Below the pieces are notes generated by a model, which worked only from the letters and a program-made list of their open reading frames with translations, did no database searches and was not told where the DNA came from. A stretch of DNA of 64,000 nt. Source: Trinickia fusca (GTDB taxonomy: Bacteria; Pseudomonadota; Gammaproteobacteria; Burkholderiales; Burkholderiaceae). The translations under genes were made by a program, and so were the position numbers. The stretch is taken from positions 124,001-188,000 of the forward strand of contig NZ_RBZV01000003.1 of the NCBI RefSeq assembly GCF_003628145.1. Direction: 5' to 3'. Below, piece by piece: positions 1-11,059 of this stretch (position 1 is the first letter of the stretch; each line of letters starts with the position of its first letter).

Positions 1-514
1 CGAGAGTGCGGGGGTTAAACAATGCGCGCGGGAGGGGGAGGCGCGACGCAACAATCAGATAGATGAGGCGGCAAGCAGTCAGGAGGGGCGCTCGACAGAT
101 GACTGCTCTGATGTGGCCATCATACGCGCGTGGCGTAGCATGTCCAACGCCTATTTCCAGTGAGGATCTCGATGCATTTCAAGCATCGGGCCGGCGACAT
201 CGACTCCCTTTCATCGGCGCCGCAACGCGGTGCGCCCAAGCACGGGAGTCCGGCATTGGGACGCAGGGTGCGACGCACGTTCGCAGGCGCGCCCCACGCT
301 CGAACGGATTGGCCATGCGCCACCGATATCGCGACGCACTCGCCGCTTTCCTGGCACGGTACATACGCGTCTATGCGCACGGGTCGTTCGGATGCCGAGC
401 GGTAGTCGTGATGAACTCACGGTGGACCGCTCGCACCTGCAATGCAGGTGCGTGATGCGCAAAAAAGTAGCCTACGCAACCGGTCCCGCATTCGGGGCCG
501 GCGCCTGACGCAAC
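1..514. other. Left-edge region without a convincing gene
   Basis: All six frames contain only short overlapping ORFs with arginine- and serine-rich composition typical of high-GC shadow frames, and none resembles a known protein. The one structured element is a 9-bp inverted repeat with a 3-nt spacer at 432-452, followed on the + strand by an A-run at 461-466. On the minus strand it lies downstream of the cold-shock gene, so it could be a 3' stem-loop of that transcript, but no T-tract follows it in that direction. I see nothing else in this stretch. Confidence 0.5.
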
Positions 515-718
515 TTACAGCGGGGTGATGTTCGCCGCTTGCAACCCCTTGGGGCCACGCTTCGTCTCGTAGCTCACTTTTTGATGGTCAGTGAGCGTTC
601 TGAACCCATCACCGCGAATCTCGGAGAAGTGTGCGAACAGGTCATCGCCGCCTTTGTCCGGCGTGATGAAACCAAAGCCCCTGCCCTCGTCGAACCACTT
701 GACGGTACCGGTATCCAT
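515..718 (-). CDS. Cold-shock protein, CspA family
   Basis: A single 67-residue cold-shock domain, the normal size for CspA-type nucleic-acid chaperones that bind single-stranded RNA and DNA in the cytoplasm and melt RNA secondary structure. The RNP1 motif [12 protein letters not shown] and the RNP2-like DLFAHFSEI are both present, with the conserved aromatic residues. The ORF stays open for 17 codons upstream, but the ATG at 718 is chosen because AGGAG lies 7 nt before it and the family starts with M-x-T-G-T-V-K-W-F. No cotranscribed neighbour is visible. The 5' flank (719-850) could hold the long leader common in cold-shock genes, but no specific element was identified. Several csp paralogues are normal in these genomes, so no numbered gene name is given. 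Confidence 0.95.
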   Translation of the reverse strand: MDTGTVKWFDEGRGFGFITPDKGGDDLFAHFSEIRGDGFRTLTDHQKVSYETKRGPKGLQAANITPL

Positions 719-1313
719 AAAGATCTCCTGAAAACAAATGAAGGTATGCACCCCGATACGAGGGCGCAAAAAAGAATCAAGGAGGGAGAGGACAACGAAT
801 ACCGCGGTCCGCGGTCAGTGATGAGCAGCAATCGCGCTTCTTGAGGACTTCAACTACGCAACCTACGCTTCGTCAACCACCCCGTCAACCTGTTTCGGTC
901 AAGCGCACGTCGGACACCGATACTTGAGCATGACGCGACTGATGCAGCAGGCCGAGCCGCATTCTCTTTGGTTGTATTCGCCGTGCAGATCAGCACGACC
1001 CGGGATCCGTGCAGGTCGGATCGACGTCGGCCCCGTGATACCATCACCGCACGCCTGTTGCCGCCTTGCGCCATCCTCAAGATCGCGCAAGGCGCACGGC
1101 AGCAGATTCGAAGCGCCATCCGGCTCCCCCTCCGCGATTGCGCCGCCAACAAAAACACGGGGTGCAAGCCAACGCTTGCAACGGTTGTACATCTTCGGCC
1201 CCCTCGATCAATCGATCGATACAAAAGGAAAAGGCCGACGGTGCGGGGCCAACCGAATTGGTGCGAGATTCGCTCGCGCTCGACATTCACTAAAACGGTT
1301 ACGGCAAACCATC
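719..1313. other. Upstream flank of the cold-shock gene, no clear gene
   Basis: Overlapping ORFs occur on both strands (for example 850-1290 minus), but their composition is that of shadow frames. The start of the stretch must hold the promoter and leader of the cold-shock gene. No recognisable promoter, RNA gene or repeat was identified in the remainder. Confidence 0.4.
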
Positions 1314-1505
1314 GTGGACTACCGCGTCACCTACGAACACAGTCTTGCGACTGATCCGGACAACTTCATTGTCCACGTGCCATCGCAATTGGTCTCGGAC
1401 GTTCCCTCAGACATTCCGCGCGCGCTACTACCCGAATACTTGACCGACTTGATCCGGCAACGCTCGCCGCAAATCGGTCGCATTCGCAACCTGCGCGTCA
1501 TCTGA
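1314..1505 (+). CDS. Possible small hypothetical protein, 63 aa
   Basis: The last part of a longer open frame (924-1505) has protein-like composition: VDYRVTYEHSLATDPDNFIV near the start, then an amphipathic stretch ending in IRNLRVI. The upstream part of the frame looks non-coding. If this is a gene, the GTG at 1314 is the most plausible start, though only a weak ACGG precedes it. No domain is recognised and there are no signal or membrane segments. It could equally be the tail of a degraded gene, given the helicase remnant just downstream. Function unknown. Confidence 0.35.
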   Translation: MDYRVTYEHSLATDPDNFIVHVPSQLVSDVPSDIPRALLPEYLTDLIRQRSPQIGRIRNLRVI

Positions 1506-1566
1506 CTCCATCATTTGACCGCATCAACCTCATCGGGCGCCGACCGAGGCCGCCCGATGTCTGTGC

Positions 1567-1806
1567 TCACCCTGCCGAAGCCGACTGCAGAAACAGCTTG
1601 CGCATGAATAGCGAATCGCCGCTGCCAGTCACGAGCAGTCGATCCGTCGAGCGCGTCGCGGCGATGTAAAAGAGCCGCGCTCCTGCTCGAGTTCGGCTGC
1701 ATCCTCCGACAACAGGCCGATGCCGGGTATCGCGACATCGGCGTACTCCAGGCCCTTGCTCGCATGCCCCCGTCCATGACGACGCGCTCGCAGCCGAAAT
1801 AAGTCG
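1567..1806 (-). pseudogene. 3' remnant of a UvrD/Rep-type superfamily 1 helicase
   Basis: Two UvrD/Rep motifs occur in order but in different minus-strand frames. One frame encodes HASKGLEYADVAIPGIG (codons from 1766 downward), which matches motif V of UvrD-like helicases (H-x-x-K-G-L-E-[FY]). A second frame then encodes ARLFYIAATRSTDRLLVTGS, which matches motif VI, and ends at the TGA at 1567-1569. Joining them needs one single-base frameshift just before the motif VI codons. The ATPase half with the Walker motifs is not found upstream, so only the C-terminal tip of the gene remains. Sequencing error cannot explain the missing N-terminal 500 or more residues. Read as a decayed helicase fragment. 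Confidence 0.7.
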
Positions 1807-1938
1807 GTCCGTCACGCGGCCGGAGCAGGCTTGCCCATAGCTGGACAACCCACGAACCCAGCCTGAACGGCTCGGGGTGCCCGCCGGTCCAACACTTGGC
1901 AATCGAGTTCACCTCCCTGACTTCCTGGGAAATCGATC

Positions 1939-2343
1939 ATGAACACGAAATCCGTACTCGGCCTCGCCGAAGTGAGCCGGATGACAGCGGCCGCACGCGC
2001 CGAGGCTGACCGACACGGCTGGGCTGTCTCCATCGTGGTCGTCGACGACGGCGGCCACCCGCTCGCGTTGCTCAGGCTCGACGGCGCCTCCCCGTCAAGC
2101 GCCTACATTGCATTAGAGAAGGCACGCACTTCGGCACTCGGCAGGCGCGAATCGAAAGCATACGAAGATATGATCAACGGCGGCCGCGTCGCATTTCTGA
2201 GTGCACCATTAGCGGGCACGCTCGAAGGCGGGGTGCCGGTCGTCGTCGACGGACAAGTCGTCGGCGCGATCGGCGTATCGGGCGTGAAGTCCGATCAGGA
2301 TGCGCAGATCGCGAAAGCGGGGGCGCAGTGCGTCGCGGAATGA
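1939..2343 (+). CDS. glcG: GlcG/HbpS family protein
   Basis: A 134-residue protein of the GlcG/HbpS (DUF336) fold. Visible signatures are [19 protein letters not shown], an internal K-A-R-T-S helix and the C-terminal [19 protein letters not shown]. Family members are small cytoplasmic or exported proteins, some haem-binding. The role of GlcG in glycolate use is not biochemically settled. The ATG at 1939 has GGGAA upstream. There is no signal peptide, so it is probably cytoplasmic. It is followed 35 nt later by malate synthase G, as in the E. coli glc operon, but the glycolate oxidase genes glcDEF are not in the window. The association with glyoxylate metabolism is inferred from context. Confidence 0.88.
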   Translation: MNTKSVLGLAEVSRMTAAARAEADRHGWAVSIVVVDDGGHPLALLRLDGASPSSAYIALEKARTSALGRRESKAYEDMINGGRVAFLSAPLAGTLEGGVPVVVDGQVVGAIGVSGVKSDQDAQIAKAGAQCVAE

Positions 2344-2378
2344 GCCGTTTTCTTAACGACAGTAACAAGGCAGACACC

Positions 2379-4562
2379 ATGCATGACATGACCGACCATC
2401 ACGGGCTGCGGGTTGCCTCCGTGCTCGAGCAGTTCATCGAACGAGAAGCGATGCCGGGTACAGGCATCGACCGCGCGGTTTTCTGGCAAGGCTTCTCCGA
2501 TATCGTTCACGCGCTCGCGCCGAAGAACCGCGCGCTGCTCGCCGAACGCGACCGTCTACAAACGGCGCTCGATAGCTGGCATCGCGCGCATCCCGGCCCG
2601 GTGCGCGATACGCGCGCGTTCCGCGCGCATCTCGAAGAAATCGGCTACCTGGTCCCGCCGCCGGCACAGGTCGCCGTCAGCACCGCTGGCGTCGATACGG
2701 AAATTTCCGAGCAGGCAGGACCGCAGCTGGTCGTGCCGCTCTCGAATCCGCGCTATGCGCTGAACGCGGCCAACGCGCGCTGGGGTAGCCTCTACGATGC
2801 GCTGTACGGCACCGACGCGCTGCCCGAAGACGACGGCACCACGCGTGCCGGCGGCTACAACCCGGTACGTGGCCAACGCGTGATCGACTACGCGCGCGCG
2901 TTCCTCGACCGCATCGCCCCGCTCGCGTCTGGCTCGCACCGCGACGCGACGCGCTACGCCGTGCGCGACGGTCACGTTGCCGTCGATACGAACGGCGGCA
3001 CGACGACGCTGGCTTCCCCCGCACAGTTCGCCGGCTTCCAAGGCTCGGCCGATGCGCCGAGCGCGATCCTGCTCAAGCACCATGGCCTGCACGTCGAGAT
3101 CCAGATCGACGCGAATGCACCGATCGGCAAGAGCGACCCGGCACACGTGAAGGACGTGCTGATCGAATCGGCGATCACGACGATCATCGACTGCGAGGAC
3201 TCGGTCGCAGCCGTCGACGCTGCCGACAAGGTGCTGCTCTATCGCAACTGGCTCGGCCTCATGCAAGGCACGCTGACCGAGGAGATGACCAAGGGCGGCA
3301 AGACCTTCACGCGCAAGCTCAACGAAGACCGCACCTATCAAACGCCCGGCGGTGCACCGCTGACGCTCCACGGCCGCTCGCTGCTGTTCGTGCGTAACGT
3401 GGGCCACCTGATGACGAACGGCGCCGCGCTCGATCGTGACGGCAACGAGATTCCCGAAGGCATCCTCGACGCGGTCGTGACGACGCTGTGTGCGCTGCAC
3501 GATCGGCAAAACAAGCGCAACTCGCGCACGGGTGCGATCTACATCGTCAAGCCGAAGATGCATGGCCCGGCCGAAGTCGCGTTCTCCAACGAGCTGTTCG
3601 ATCGTGTCGAGGACCTGTACGGCTTGCCGCGTCACACGATCAAGATCGGCATCATGGACGAGGAGCGTCGCACGAGTGTGAACCTCGCGGCCTGTATCGC
3701 GGCCGCCAGCGGACGCGTGGCGTTCATCAACACCGGCTTCCTCGATCGCACTGGCGACGAAATGCACACGGCGATGGAAGCGGGCCCGATGATGCGCAAG
3801 GGCGACATGAAGACCTCGACGTGGATCACGGCCTATGAGCGCAGCAACGTGCTCGTCGGTCTCGCGTGCGGTTTGCGCGGCCGCGCACAGATCGGCAAGG
3901 GTATGTGGGCGATGCCGGACCTCATGCGCGCGATGCTCGAGCAGAAAGGCGCGCAGTTGCGCGCGGGCGCGAACACCGCATGGGTGCCGTCGCCGACAGC
4001 GGCCACGCTGCATGCGCTGCACTATCACGAAGTCGACGTGCAAACCGTGCAAGCCGAACTCGAACGCATCGACTACGCTAGCGAACGCGATGCGCTGCTC
4101 GACGGCCTGCTGACGATCCCGGTCGTCGAACAGGCCGCGTGGTCGCAAGAGGACATCCGTCGCGAACTCGAGAACAACACGCAAGGCATTCTCGGTTACG
4201 TGGTGCGCTGGGTGGATCAGGGCGTCGGCTGTTCGAAGGTGCCCGACATCAACAACGTCGGCCTCATGGAAGACCGCGCGACGCTGCGTATCTCGAGCCA
4301 GCACATCGCGAACTGGCTGCATCACGGCATCGTGACGCGCGAGCTCGTCGAGGAAACGTTCAAACGCATGGCCATCGTCGTCGACAAGCAGAACGCCGAC
4401 GATCCGAACTATCGTCCGATGGCACCGAACTACGAGGCATCGTTCGCGTTCCGCGCCGCATGCACGCTCGCACTGCAAGGTCGCGAGCAACCGAGCGGCT
4501 ACACGGAGCCGTTGCTGCATCGCTTCCGTTTGGAGTTCAAGCGCCACATGCAGCAAGCTTGA
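2379..4562 (+). CDS. glcB: Malate synthase G
   Basis: A 727-residue monomeric malate synthase G that condenses glyoxylate with acetyl-CoA to give malate and CoA. Its length matches E. coli GlcB (about 723 aa), and the identity is high throughout. Recognisable blocks include [16 protein letters not shown] near the N-terminus, [15 protein letters not shown], the Mg-site region [52 protein letters not shown] and the C-terminal [19 protein letters not shown]. The frame is open from 2328, but the ATG at 2379 is preferred: AAGG lies upstream and it aligns with the family start (an ATG at 2388 is a second option). It is probably cotranscribed with glcG. The long minus-strand ORF opposite is a codon-bias shadow. 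Confidence 0.97.
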   Translation: MHDMTDHHGLRVASVLEQFIEREAMPGTGIDRAVFWQGFSDIVHALAPKNRALLAERDRLQTALDSWHRAHPGPVRDTRAFRAHLEEIGYLVPPPAQVAVSTAGVDTEISEQAGPQLVVPLSNPRYALNAANARWGSLYDALYGTDALPEDDGTTRAGGYNPVRGQRVIDYARAFLDRIAPLASGSHRDATRYAVRDGHVAVDTNGGTTTLASPAQFAGFQGSADAPSAILLKHHGLHVEIQIDANAPIGKSDPAHVKDVLIESAITTIIDCEDSVAAVDAADKVLLYRNWLGLMQGTLTEEMTKGGKTFTRKLNEDRTYQTPGGAPLTLHGRSLLFVRNVGHLMTNGAALDRDGNEIPEGILDAVVTTLCALHDRQNKRNSRTGAIYIVKPKMHGPAEVAFSNELFDRVEDLYGLPRHTIKIGIMDEERRTSVNLAACIAAASGRVAFINTGFLDRTGDEMHTAMEAGPMMRKGDMKTSTWITAYERSNVLVGLACGLRGRAQIGKGMWAMPDLMRAMLEQKGAQLRAGANTAWVPSPTAATLHALHYHEVDVQTVQAELERIDYASERDALLDGLLTIPVVEQAAWSQEDIRRELENNTQGILGYVVRWVDQGVGCSKVPDINNVGLMEDRATLRISSQHIANWLHHGIVTRELVEETFKRMAIVVDKQNADDPNYRPMAPNYEASFAFRAACTLALQGREQPSGYTEPLLHRFRLEFKRHMQQA

Positions 4563-4647
4563 TCAGCCCCTCCCGCTGCGCGGCGGCCGTTTTGCCGCGC
4601 AGCACGCCGCGCATCGTACGTTGCGCGGCGCCGGAGCCGAACCGCGC

Positions 4648-5106
4648 TCAGCGCCCGAAGCGCTTGCCTTTTGCCGATTCGAGCTCGCGTTCGGTAATGG
4701 GCACGGCATTGCGCTCGAGCACGTAGTAGCGATCGTAGAACTGGCCGTCGACCGCGACTTGCAGCAAGTCGTACGTGGCGTCCCCCGTTGAGATCGTCTT
4801 CGAGGTGAGCACACGCACGCGGCTGCCGTGATCCTCGACGCATTGCCCCTGCCGCTTGAGCGCCTTGTACTTGCGGAGCCATTCGTAGGAGAAGTCCCCT
4901 TCGCGCCGGCGCGCACGCACGAGCGCGGCGACCTGCACCGTCGTGTTCGCATCGACGCAGATCGCGACGAAAGCGCTGCCGTAATCGGGTTGCAGCCTGA
5001 CGGGGTAGGCCGCAGCAGGGGCGGCGGGCATGAGCATGAGTGTCGCCGCGGCGACGAACGAAGCAGCAACGACCGGCTGACGCAGCATCATCGCAAGCCT
5101 ATTCAT
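4648..5106 (-). CDS. Secreted hypothetical protein, 152 aa
   Basis: Begins with a clear Sec signal peptide: a short basic n-region (MNRLAMMLRQ), a hydrophobic stretch of about 20 residues and an APAAA-type cleavage region near residue 33. The mature part is about 120 residues and contains two cysteines (AICVDANT and RQGQCVED) that could form a disulfide. It also has a positively charged centre (RARRREGDFSYEWLRKYKALKR). No family was recognised. It is convergent with glcB and stands alone. The frame is open to 5214, but the ATG at 5106 gives a proper signal sequence. A periplasmic location is inferred; function is unknown. Confidence 0.75.
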   Translation of the reverse strand: MNRLAMMLRQPVVAASFVAAATLMLMPAAPAAAYPVRLQPDYGSAFVAICVDANTTVQVAALVRARRREGDFSYEWLRKYKALKRQGQCVEDHGSRVRVLTSKTISTGDATYDLLQVAVDGQFYDRYYVLERNAVPITERELESAKGKRFGR

Positions 5107-5232
5107 GGGACGTGAAGGGAGCACGCAGCCGTCAGTGGCGAAGCGGCTAGCGAGCGGTAAGCGATGGACGGTAGCACAAGGGGCGCTCACCCTGCCGCGC
5201 GCTGTGCAAATCACCCATGCGTGTCGGCAGTA

Positions 5233-6408
5233 CTACGCAGCGTCCAAGCCCTCGGCTGCCGGCTCGCTGCCGGAGGCCATCATGACGCAGTTACGGCCCA
5301 TCGCCTTGGCCGCATAGAGTGCCGCATCGGCTCGCGCCATCGCTACGGTAAGCGTGTCGCCCGCCTCGCACGCTTCGACGCCCGCGCTGAACGTACACGC
5401 GGCCTCACCTCGCAGCGACGTTTCGACCTCGATGCGCAGCGCGTTCGTCAGAGCAATCGCCTCGTCCTTGCCGGTATCGGGAAACACCAGCGCAAACTCC
5501 TCGCCGCCGAGGCGCCCGAACAAATCGCCGGGTCGCATCCGCAACTGGATCACCGCGGCAAAGCTCGCGAGCGCCTGGTCGCCCGCGGCATGCCCGAAGC
5601 GATCGTTGATGGATTTGAAGTGGTCAAGGTCGAGAATGGCAACCGACAGCGGCTCATGCGCGGCACGCGCGTGGCTCAACAGGCCCTGCGCCTGCGCAAA
5701 AAACGCGCGGCGCACGAACGCGCCGGTGAGCTCGTCGATGGTTGCAAGCCGCTCCATGCGCTGTGCGAGGCGATCGTGCGCGAGCATCACCATGCCGATC
5801 GACAGGCAGGGCAGCGACAGAATGCCGAGGCCCAGAAACGTCACGTTCAGCGCTGACGGATCGAACACGCTCGTCTGCTGTCCGTGGCCGAATCCATAGA
5901 CGAAAAAGCGCGCGAGGTGCACGAGCGCGCCCGCGAGCGCCGCACCGCTGACGAACCAGTAGCTGTAGCGCGGACGATTCGCGGGCCGCAGCCGGCAGGC
6001 CATCCACGAGATGACGACGCGCACATAGCCGAAGAATCCCGAGGTGATCGCCACGCGCACGCTGAGATCCGGCGACACGAACGCTCCATGCACGACACCG
6101 ACGAGCAACGCGCCGACGCCCGCACATTCGAGCCACGACGTGGCCGGACGTCCGAAGAATTGCCGCGTGCCTTGCAGGATCATGAACGCGGCCACGATCA
6201 GCAGCACGTTGGCGCCAACGATGGCCGCGAGCGGCGGCTGCGGCGTCGGGCCGATCAGCAGGAGCAGAAATGCGAGGGTGAGGATGCTATAGGCAGCGAA
6301 CCAGCGTGTGAGCCCCTGCACGGAAGCTCGCAGCAGCGAGCCCAATACCGCGACGCTCATCACGCAGGACATGATCGCAATGCCGACGAGAGCGACGGGA
6401 CTGAACAT
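5233..6408 (-). CDS. Membrane-bound GGDEF diguanylate cyclase
   Basis: 391 residues. The N-terminal half (about residues 1-210) has six or more hydrophobic segments and no recognised ligand-binding domain. A GGDEF domain follows from about residue 225 to the end. The active-site loop is GGEEF (301-305) and LDLDHFKSINDRFGH carries the metal- and GTP-binding residues, so a working cyclase making cyclic di-GMP from two GTP is expected. The inhibitory I-site RxxD is intact as RPGD at 292-295, exactly five residues before GGEEF, which predicts product feedback inhibition. It is monocistronic. A perfect FNR-type palindrome lies about 165 bp upstream (6567-6588), suggesting oxygen-linked control, though no promoter between them is clear. 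Confidence 0.93.
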   Translation of the reverse strand: MFSPVALVGIAIMSCVMSVAVLGSLLRASVQGLTRWFAAYSILTLAFLLLLIGPTPQPPLAAIVGANVLLIVAAFMILQGTRQFFGRPATSWLECAGVGALLVGVVHGAFVSPDLSVRVAITSGFFGYVRVVISWMACRLRPANRPRYSYWFVSGAALAGALVHLARFFVYGFGHGQQTSVFDPSALNVTFLGLGILSLPCLSIGMVMLAHDRLAQRMERLATIDELTGAFVRRAFFAQAQGLLSHARAAHEPLSVAILDLDHFKSINDRFGHAAGDQALASFAAVIQLRMRPGDLFGRLGGEEFALVFPDTGKDEAIALTNALRIEVETSLRGEAACTFSAGVEACEAGDTLTVAMARADAALYAAKAMGRNCVMMASGSEPAAEGLDAA

Positions 6409-6795
6409 GGATGACGCTGCGCGAAAAAAGAGGCACGCAATGGCGTGAAACGGCGTAGCGCAGCCACGCCGGCGCGCTCCACGAAAGGACGCCTATCGTA
6501 TCGCAGCACCAACGTCCGATGATATTGGGGTTTCGACGATGCACTGCACAATGTGCGAATACGCAACGCGTTGATATGGATCAACGCGAGCGTGGTGTGG
6601 GCATGTCGGGCCGTCGAGGCAAAGCGGTGCCTCGCAGGGGCGAATCGTCGTCACGGCAAGCGAGCGCCATGAACGATGCGTCGCCCCGGTTCCTCCCTAC
6701 GAATGTGACACGGCGCCTGTTGCGCTGCAACGTCAGATACGCGCGCTTCGATCTGACGAAACGTGCGATCAAAAGCCACGCGCTTGGAACACACC
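6409..6795. other. Intergenic region upstream of the diguanylate cyclase
   Basis: A 387-bp gap between the 3' end of the HD-protein gene (6796) and the start of the cyclase gene (6408), both on the minus strand. It holds the FNR-type palindrome listed separately. The small ORFs crossing it (for example 6519-6935 and 6581-6892) have shadow-frame composition. No other element was recognised. Confidence 0.5.
6567..6588. promoter_or_regulatory. Perfect FNR/ANR-type palindrome
   Basis: The core TTGAT-ATGG-ATCAA (6571-6584) matches the FNR/ANR/CRP-FNR family consensus TTGAT-N4-ATCAA at every position. The symmetry continues outward by CGCG on both sides, giving 9-bp arms around a 4-bp spacer. It lies about 170 bp upstream of the diguanylate cyclase start on the minus strand, and no plus-strand gene begins nearby. 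Binding and direction of control are inferred. A chance occurrence cannot be excluded without a mapped start site. Confidence 0.55.
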
Positions 6796-7353
6796 CTACA
6801 CGTGCTGCGGCAGCATCACCCGTGCAACGACGGCCAAAAAATGCACGACATCCGGCGTGCTCATACCCGGATCCTTCGCCACGTCGTCCCACAGACGCAG
6901 ACGTACGGCATCGGTCGCATACGGCTTCGCGATGAACGCCTGCGCCTCGCTCGCCGAGAACACGCCGCCTTGCAACACGAGGCTGCGCTTCGAATCGGGC
7001 GACAAACGCTCGAAGTAGCCCTCATCCACCGCGCACAGATAGCGCTTCGCATCGACATGCAGACGAATCGGCTCGAGCACGCTATCAGGCAGCACGGCCC
7101 GCAGGAACGGCAGCACGAAGTACTGATGCTGATCGTCGATGCCGTGTTCGCTCGGCGTCTCGCCTTGCAGATTCAATAGATGCCCGAGATCGTGCAGGAA
7201 CGCAGCGGCAACGAGCGCGTCGTCAGCGCCGTCCTGCTGGGCGAGCGAGCCGCTTTGCAGCGCGTGCGCACGCTGCGTGACAGGCTCGCCGCTATAGGCG
7301 ATATCGCCGTGCCGTTCGAACAGATAGCCGATATCGTCGAGACTCAACGCCAT
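6796..7353 (-). CDS. PhnZ-type HD-domain protein of phosphonate operons
   Basis: 185-residue HD-domain protein, last gene of the phnA-phnY cluster, starting 6 nt after the phnY stop. It belongs to the HD subfamily linked to phosphonate-degradation operons and resembles PhnZ, the mixed-valent di-iron oxygenase that cleaves 2-amino-1-hydroxyethylphosphonate to glycine and phosphate. The spacing of candidate iron ligands fits PhnZ closely: H30, H54-D55 (FLHDLGH), H76, H99 and D156 or D157. It also has a Y20-x2-E23 pair like the active-site Tyr/Glu pair of PhnZ, and K103 after H99. The alpha-ketoglutarate hydroxylase PhnY* that feeds PhnZ elsewhere is absent here, so the substrate is uncertain. 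Alternatives are a non-oxygenase phosphohydrolase or scavenging of hydroxylated AEP. Confidence 0.82.
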   Translation of the reverse strand: MALSLDDIGYLFERHGDIAYSGEPVTQRAHALQSGSLAQQDGADDALVAAAFLHDLGHLLNLQGETPSEHGIDDQHQYFVLPFLRAVLPDSVLEPIRLHVDAKRYLCAVDEGYFERLSPDSKRSLVLQGGVFSASEAQAFIAKPYATDAVRLRLWDDVAKDPGMSTPDVVHFLAVVARVMLPQHV

Positions 7354-7359
7354 GCTGCT

Positions 7360-10238
<2,879 letters not shown>

Positions 10239-10247
10239 TCATGCGGG

Positions 10248-10979
10248 TCAGCCCGCCATGTCTTCTCCCGCCTGCCGCGCATAGGCTTCGTGCGCGCGCC
10301 GTCTGCCGCCGCTCACATGCTCGTGCATGAGCTGCGCCATACGCTCGCCATCCTGCGCCCCGAGCGCGGCCAGCATCGCGCGATGTTCGGCCAGCGAATG
10401 CTCGATGGCCCCCGCATGCGCACCCAGCGCGGCACGGCGGAACAGATTGAGTTCGCCGACCAGGCGTCGATACGTGTCGTACAGCTTCGCGTTGCCAGCG
10501 GCCGCGACGATCGCGTCGTGAAACTCGACGTTCGCGCGCGCATAGCTATCGCGGTCACTCGCCGCGCACGCAGCCTCCATGGCCTCGACGCAGCGGTCCA
10601 AGCGAGCCAGACCGATCGCATCGATGCGCGCGCAAGCGAGCCGGCATGCGCCGGCTTCCAGCACCGCGCGCAATTCGTAGATCTCGTCGGCCTCGGCCAG
10701 CGAAACCGTCCGCACGAACACGCCCCGATTCTTCTCGATGCGCACTAGGCCTAGCTCTTCGAGCGAGCGAAACGCCTCGCGCACAGGCCCGCGCGACACA
10801 TGCAGACGCGCGGCCCAATCGGCTTCGGTCAGCTTCTCGCCCGGCGCAAGCGCACCTTCGGCGATGTGGCGCTCGATCGCCTCGCGCACGAGCGTCGTCA
10901 GCGAACGACTGCGGACCACCGCGATCGGATCGGTCAGGTCGATTTGCATATTTTCGGTCATATCGCCAATTTTTGCCAC
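10248..10979 (-). CDS. phnR: GntR/FCD-family regulator of phosphonate use
   Basis: 243 residues: an N-terminal GntR winged helix-turn-helix (about residues 25-90, including EADWAARLHVSRGPVREAFR) and a C-terminal FCD all-helical ligand domain (ELRAVLEAGACRLA to the C-terminus) with metal-ligand-like H and D residues (FHDAIVAAAGN). It is the kind of GntR regulator found beside AEP operons in Burkholderia, and probably controls phnA-phnY, phnSTUV or phnW. The effector is unknown. The start is taken as GTG 10979, with GGAA upstream; ATG at 10961 or 10949 are alternatives. It lies between the phnSTUV unit, closed by a terminator, and phnA. Confidence 0.85.
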   Translation of the reverse strand: MAKIGDMTENMQIDLTDPIAVVRSRSLTTLVREAIERHIAEGALAPGEKLTEADWAARLHVSRGPVREAFRSLEELGLVRIEKNRGVFVRTVSLAEADEIYELRAVLEAGACRLACARIDAIGLARLDRCVEAMEAACAASDRDSYARANVEFHDAIVAAAGNAKLYDTYRRLVGELNLFRRAALGAHAGAIEHSLAEHRAMLAALGAQDGERMAQLMHEHVSGGRRRAHEAYARQAGEDMAG

Positions 10980-10999
10980 ATTATTCCGCGAGCGAAATG

Positions 11000-11020
11000 G
11001 ATGCCGCTCGACGCGGCATC
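11000..11020. promoter_or_regulatory. Inverted repeat upstream of the GntR regulator gene
   Basis: A perfect 7-bp stem (GATGCCG/CGGCATC) with a 7-nt spacer, 21 bp upstream of the GTG start of the regulator. It lies in the gap after phnV, downstream of that operon's terminator. It could be an autoregulatory operator or a leader hairpin. No consensus is known to me, so the role is a guess. Confidence 0.35.
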
Positions 11021-11035
11021 GTCAGGTCTGGCATG

Positions 11036-11055
11036 AAAAACGCTCTTTCAGCGCT
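11036..11055 (-). terminator. Rho-independent terminator after phnV
   Basis: On the minus strand, a 6-bp stem (AGCGCT paired with AGCGTT, one G-T pair, short GAAAG-type loop) runs directly into a T-run, ending 4 nt after the phnV stop codon. It would end the phnSTUV transcript before the regulator gene. Confidence 0.6.
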
Positions 11056-11059
11056 CGGG

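Noticed and set aside
432-452. Inverted repeat with adjacent A-run as a plus-strand terminator
   Set aside because: No gene ends just upstream on the + strand, and on the minus strand no T-tract follows; left as unassigned structure.
899-928. Short zinc-ribbon-like MLKYRCPTCA peptide on the minus strand
   Set aside because: It stops after ten residues; no following coding sequence in any frame, so not reported as a gene or pseudogene.
2556-4556. 666-aa open frame on the minus strand opposite glcB
   Set aside because: Composition is that of an antisense frame of a GC-rich gene (Arg, His and Val rich) and malate synthase G on the + strand fully explains the sequence.
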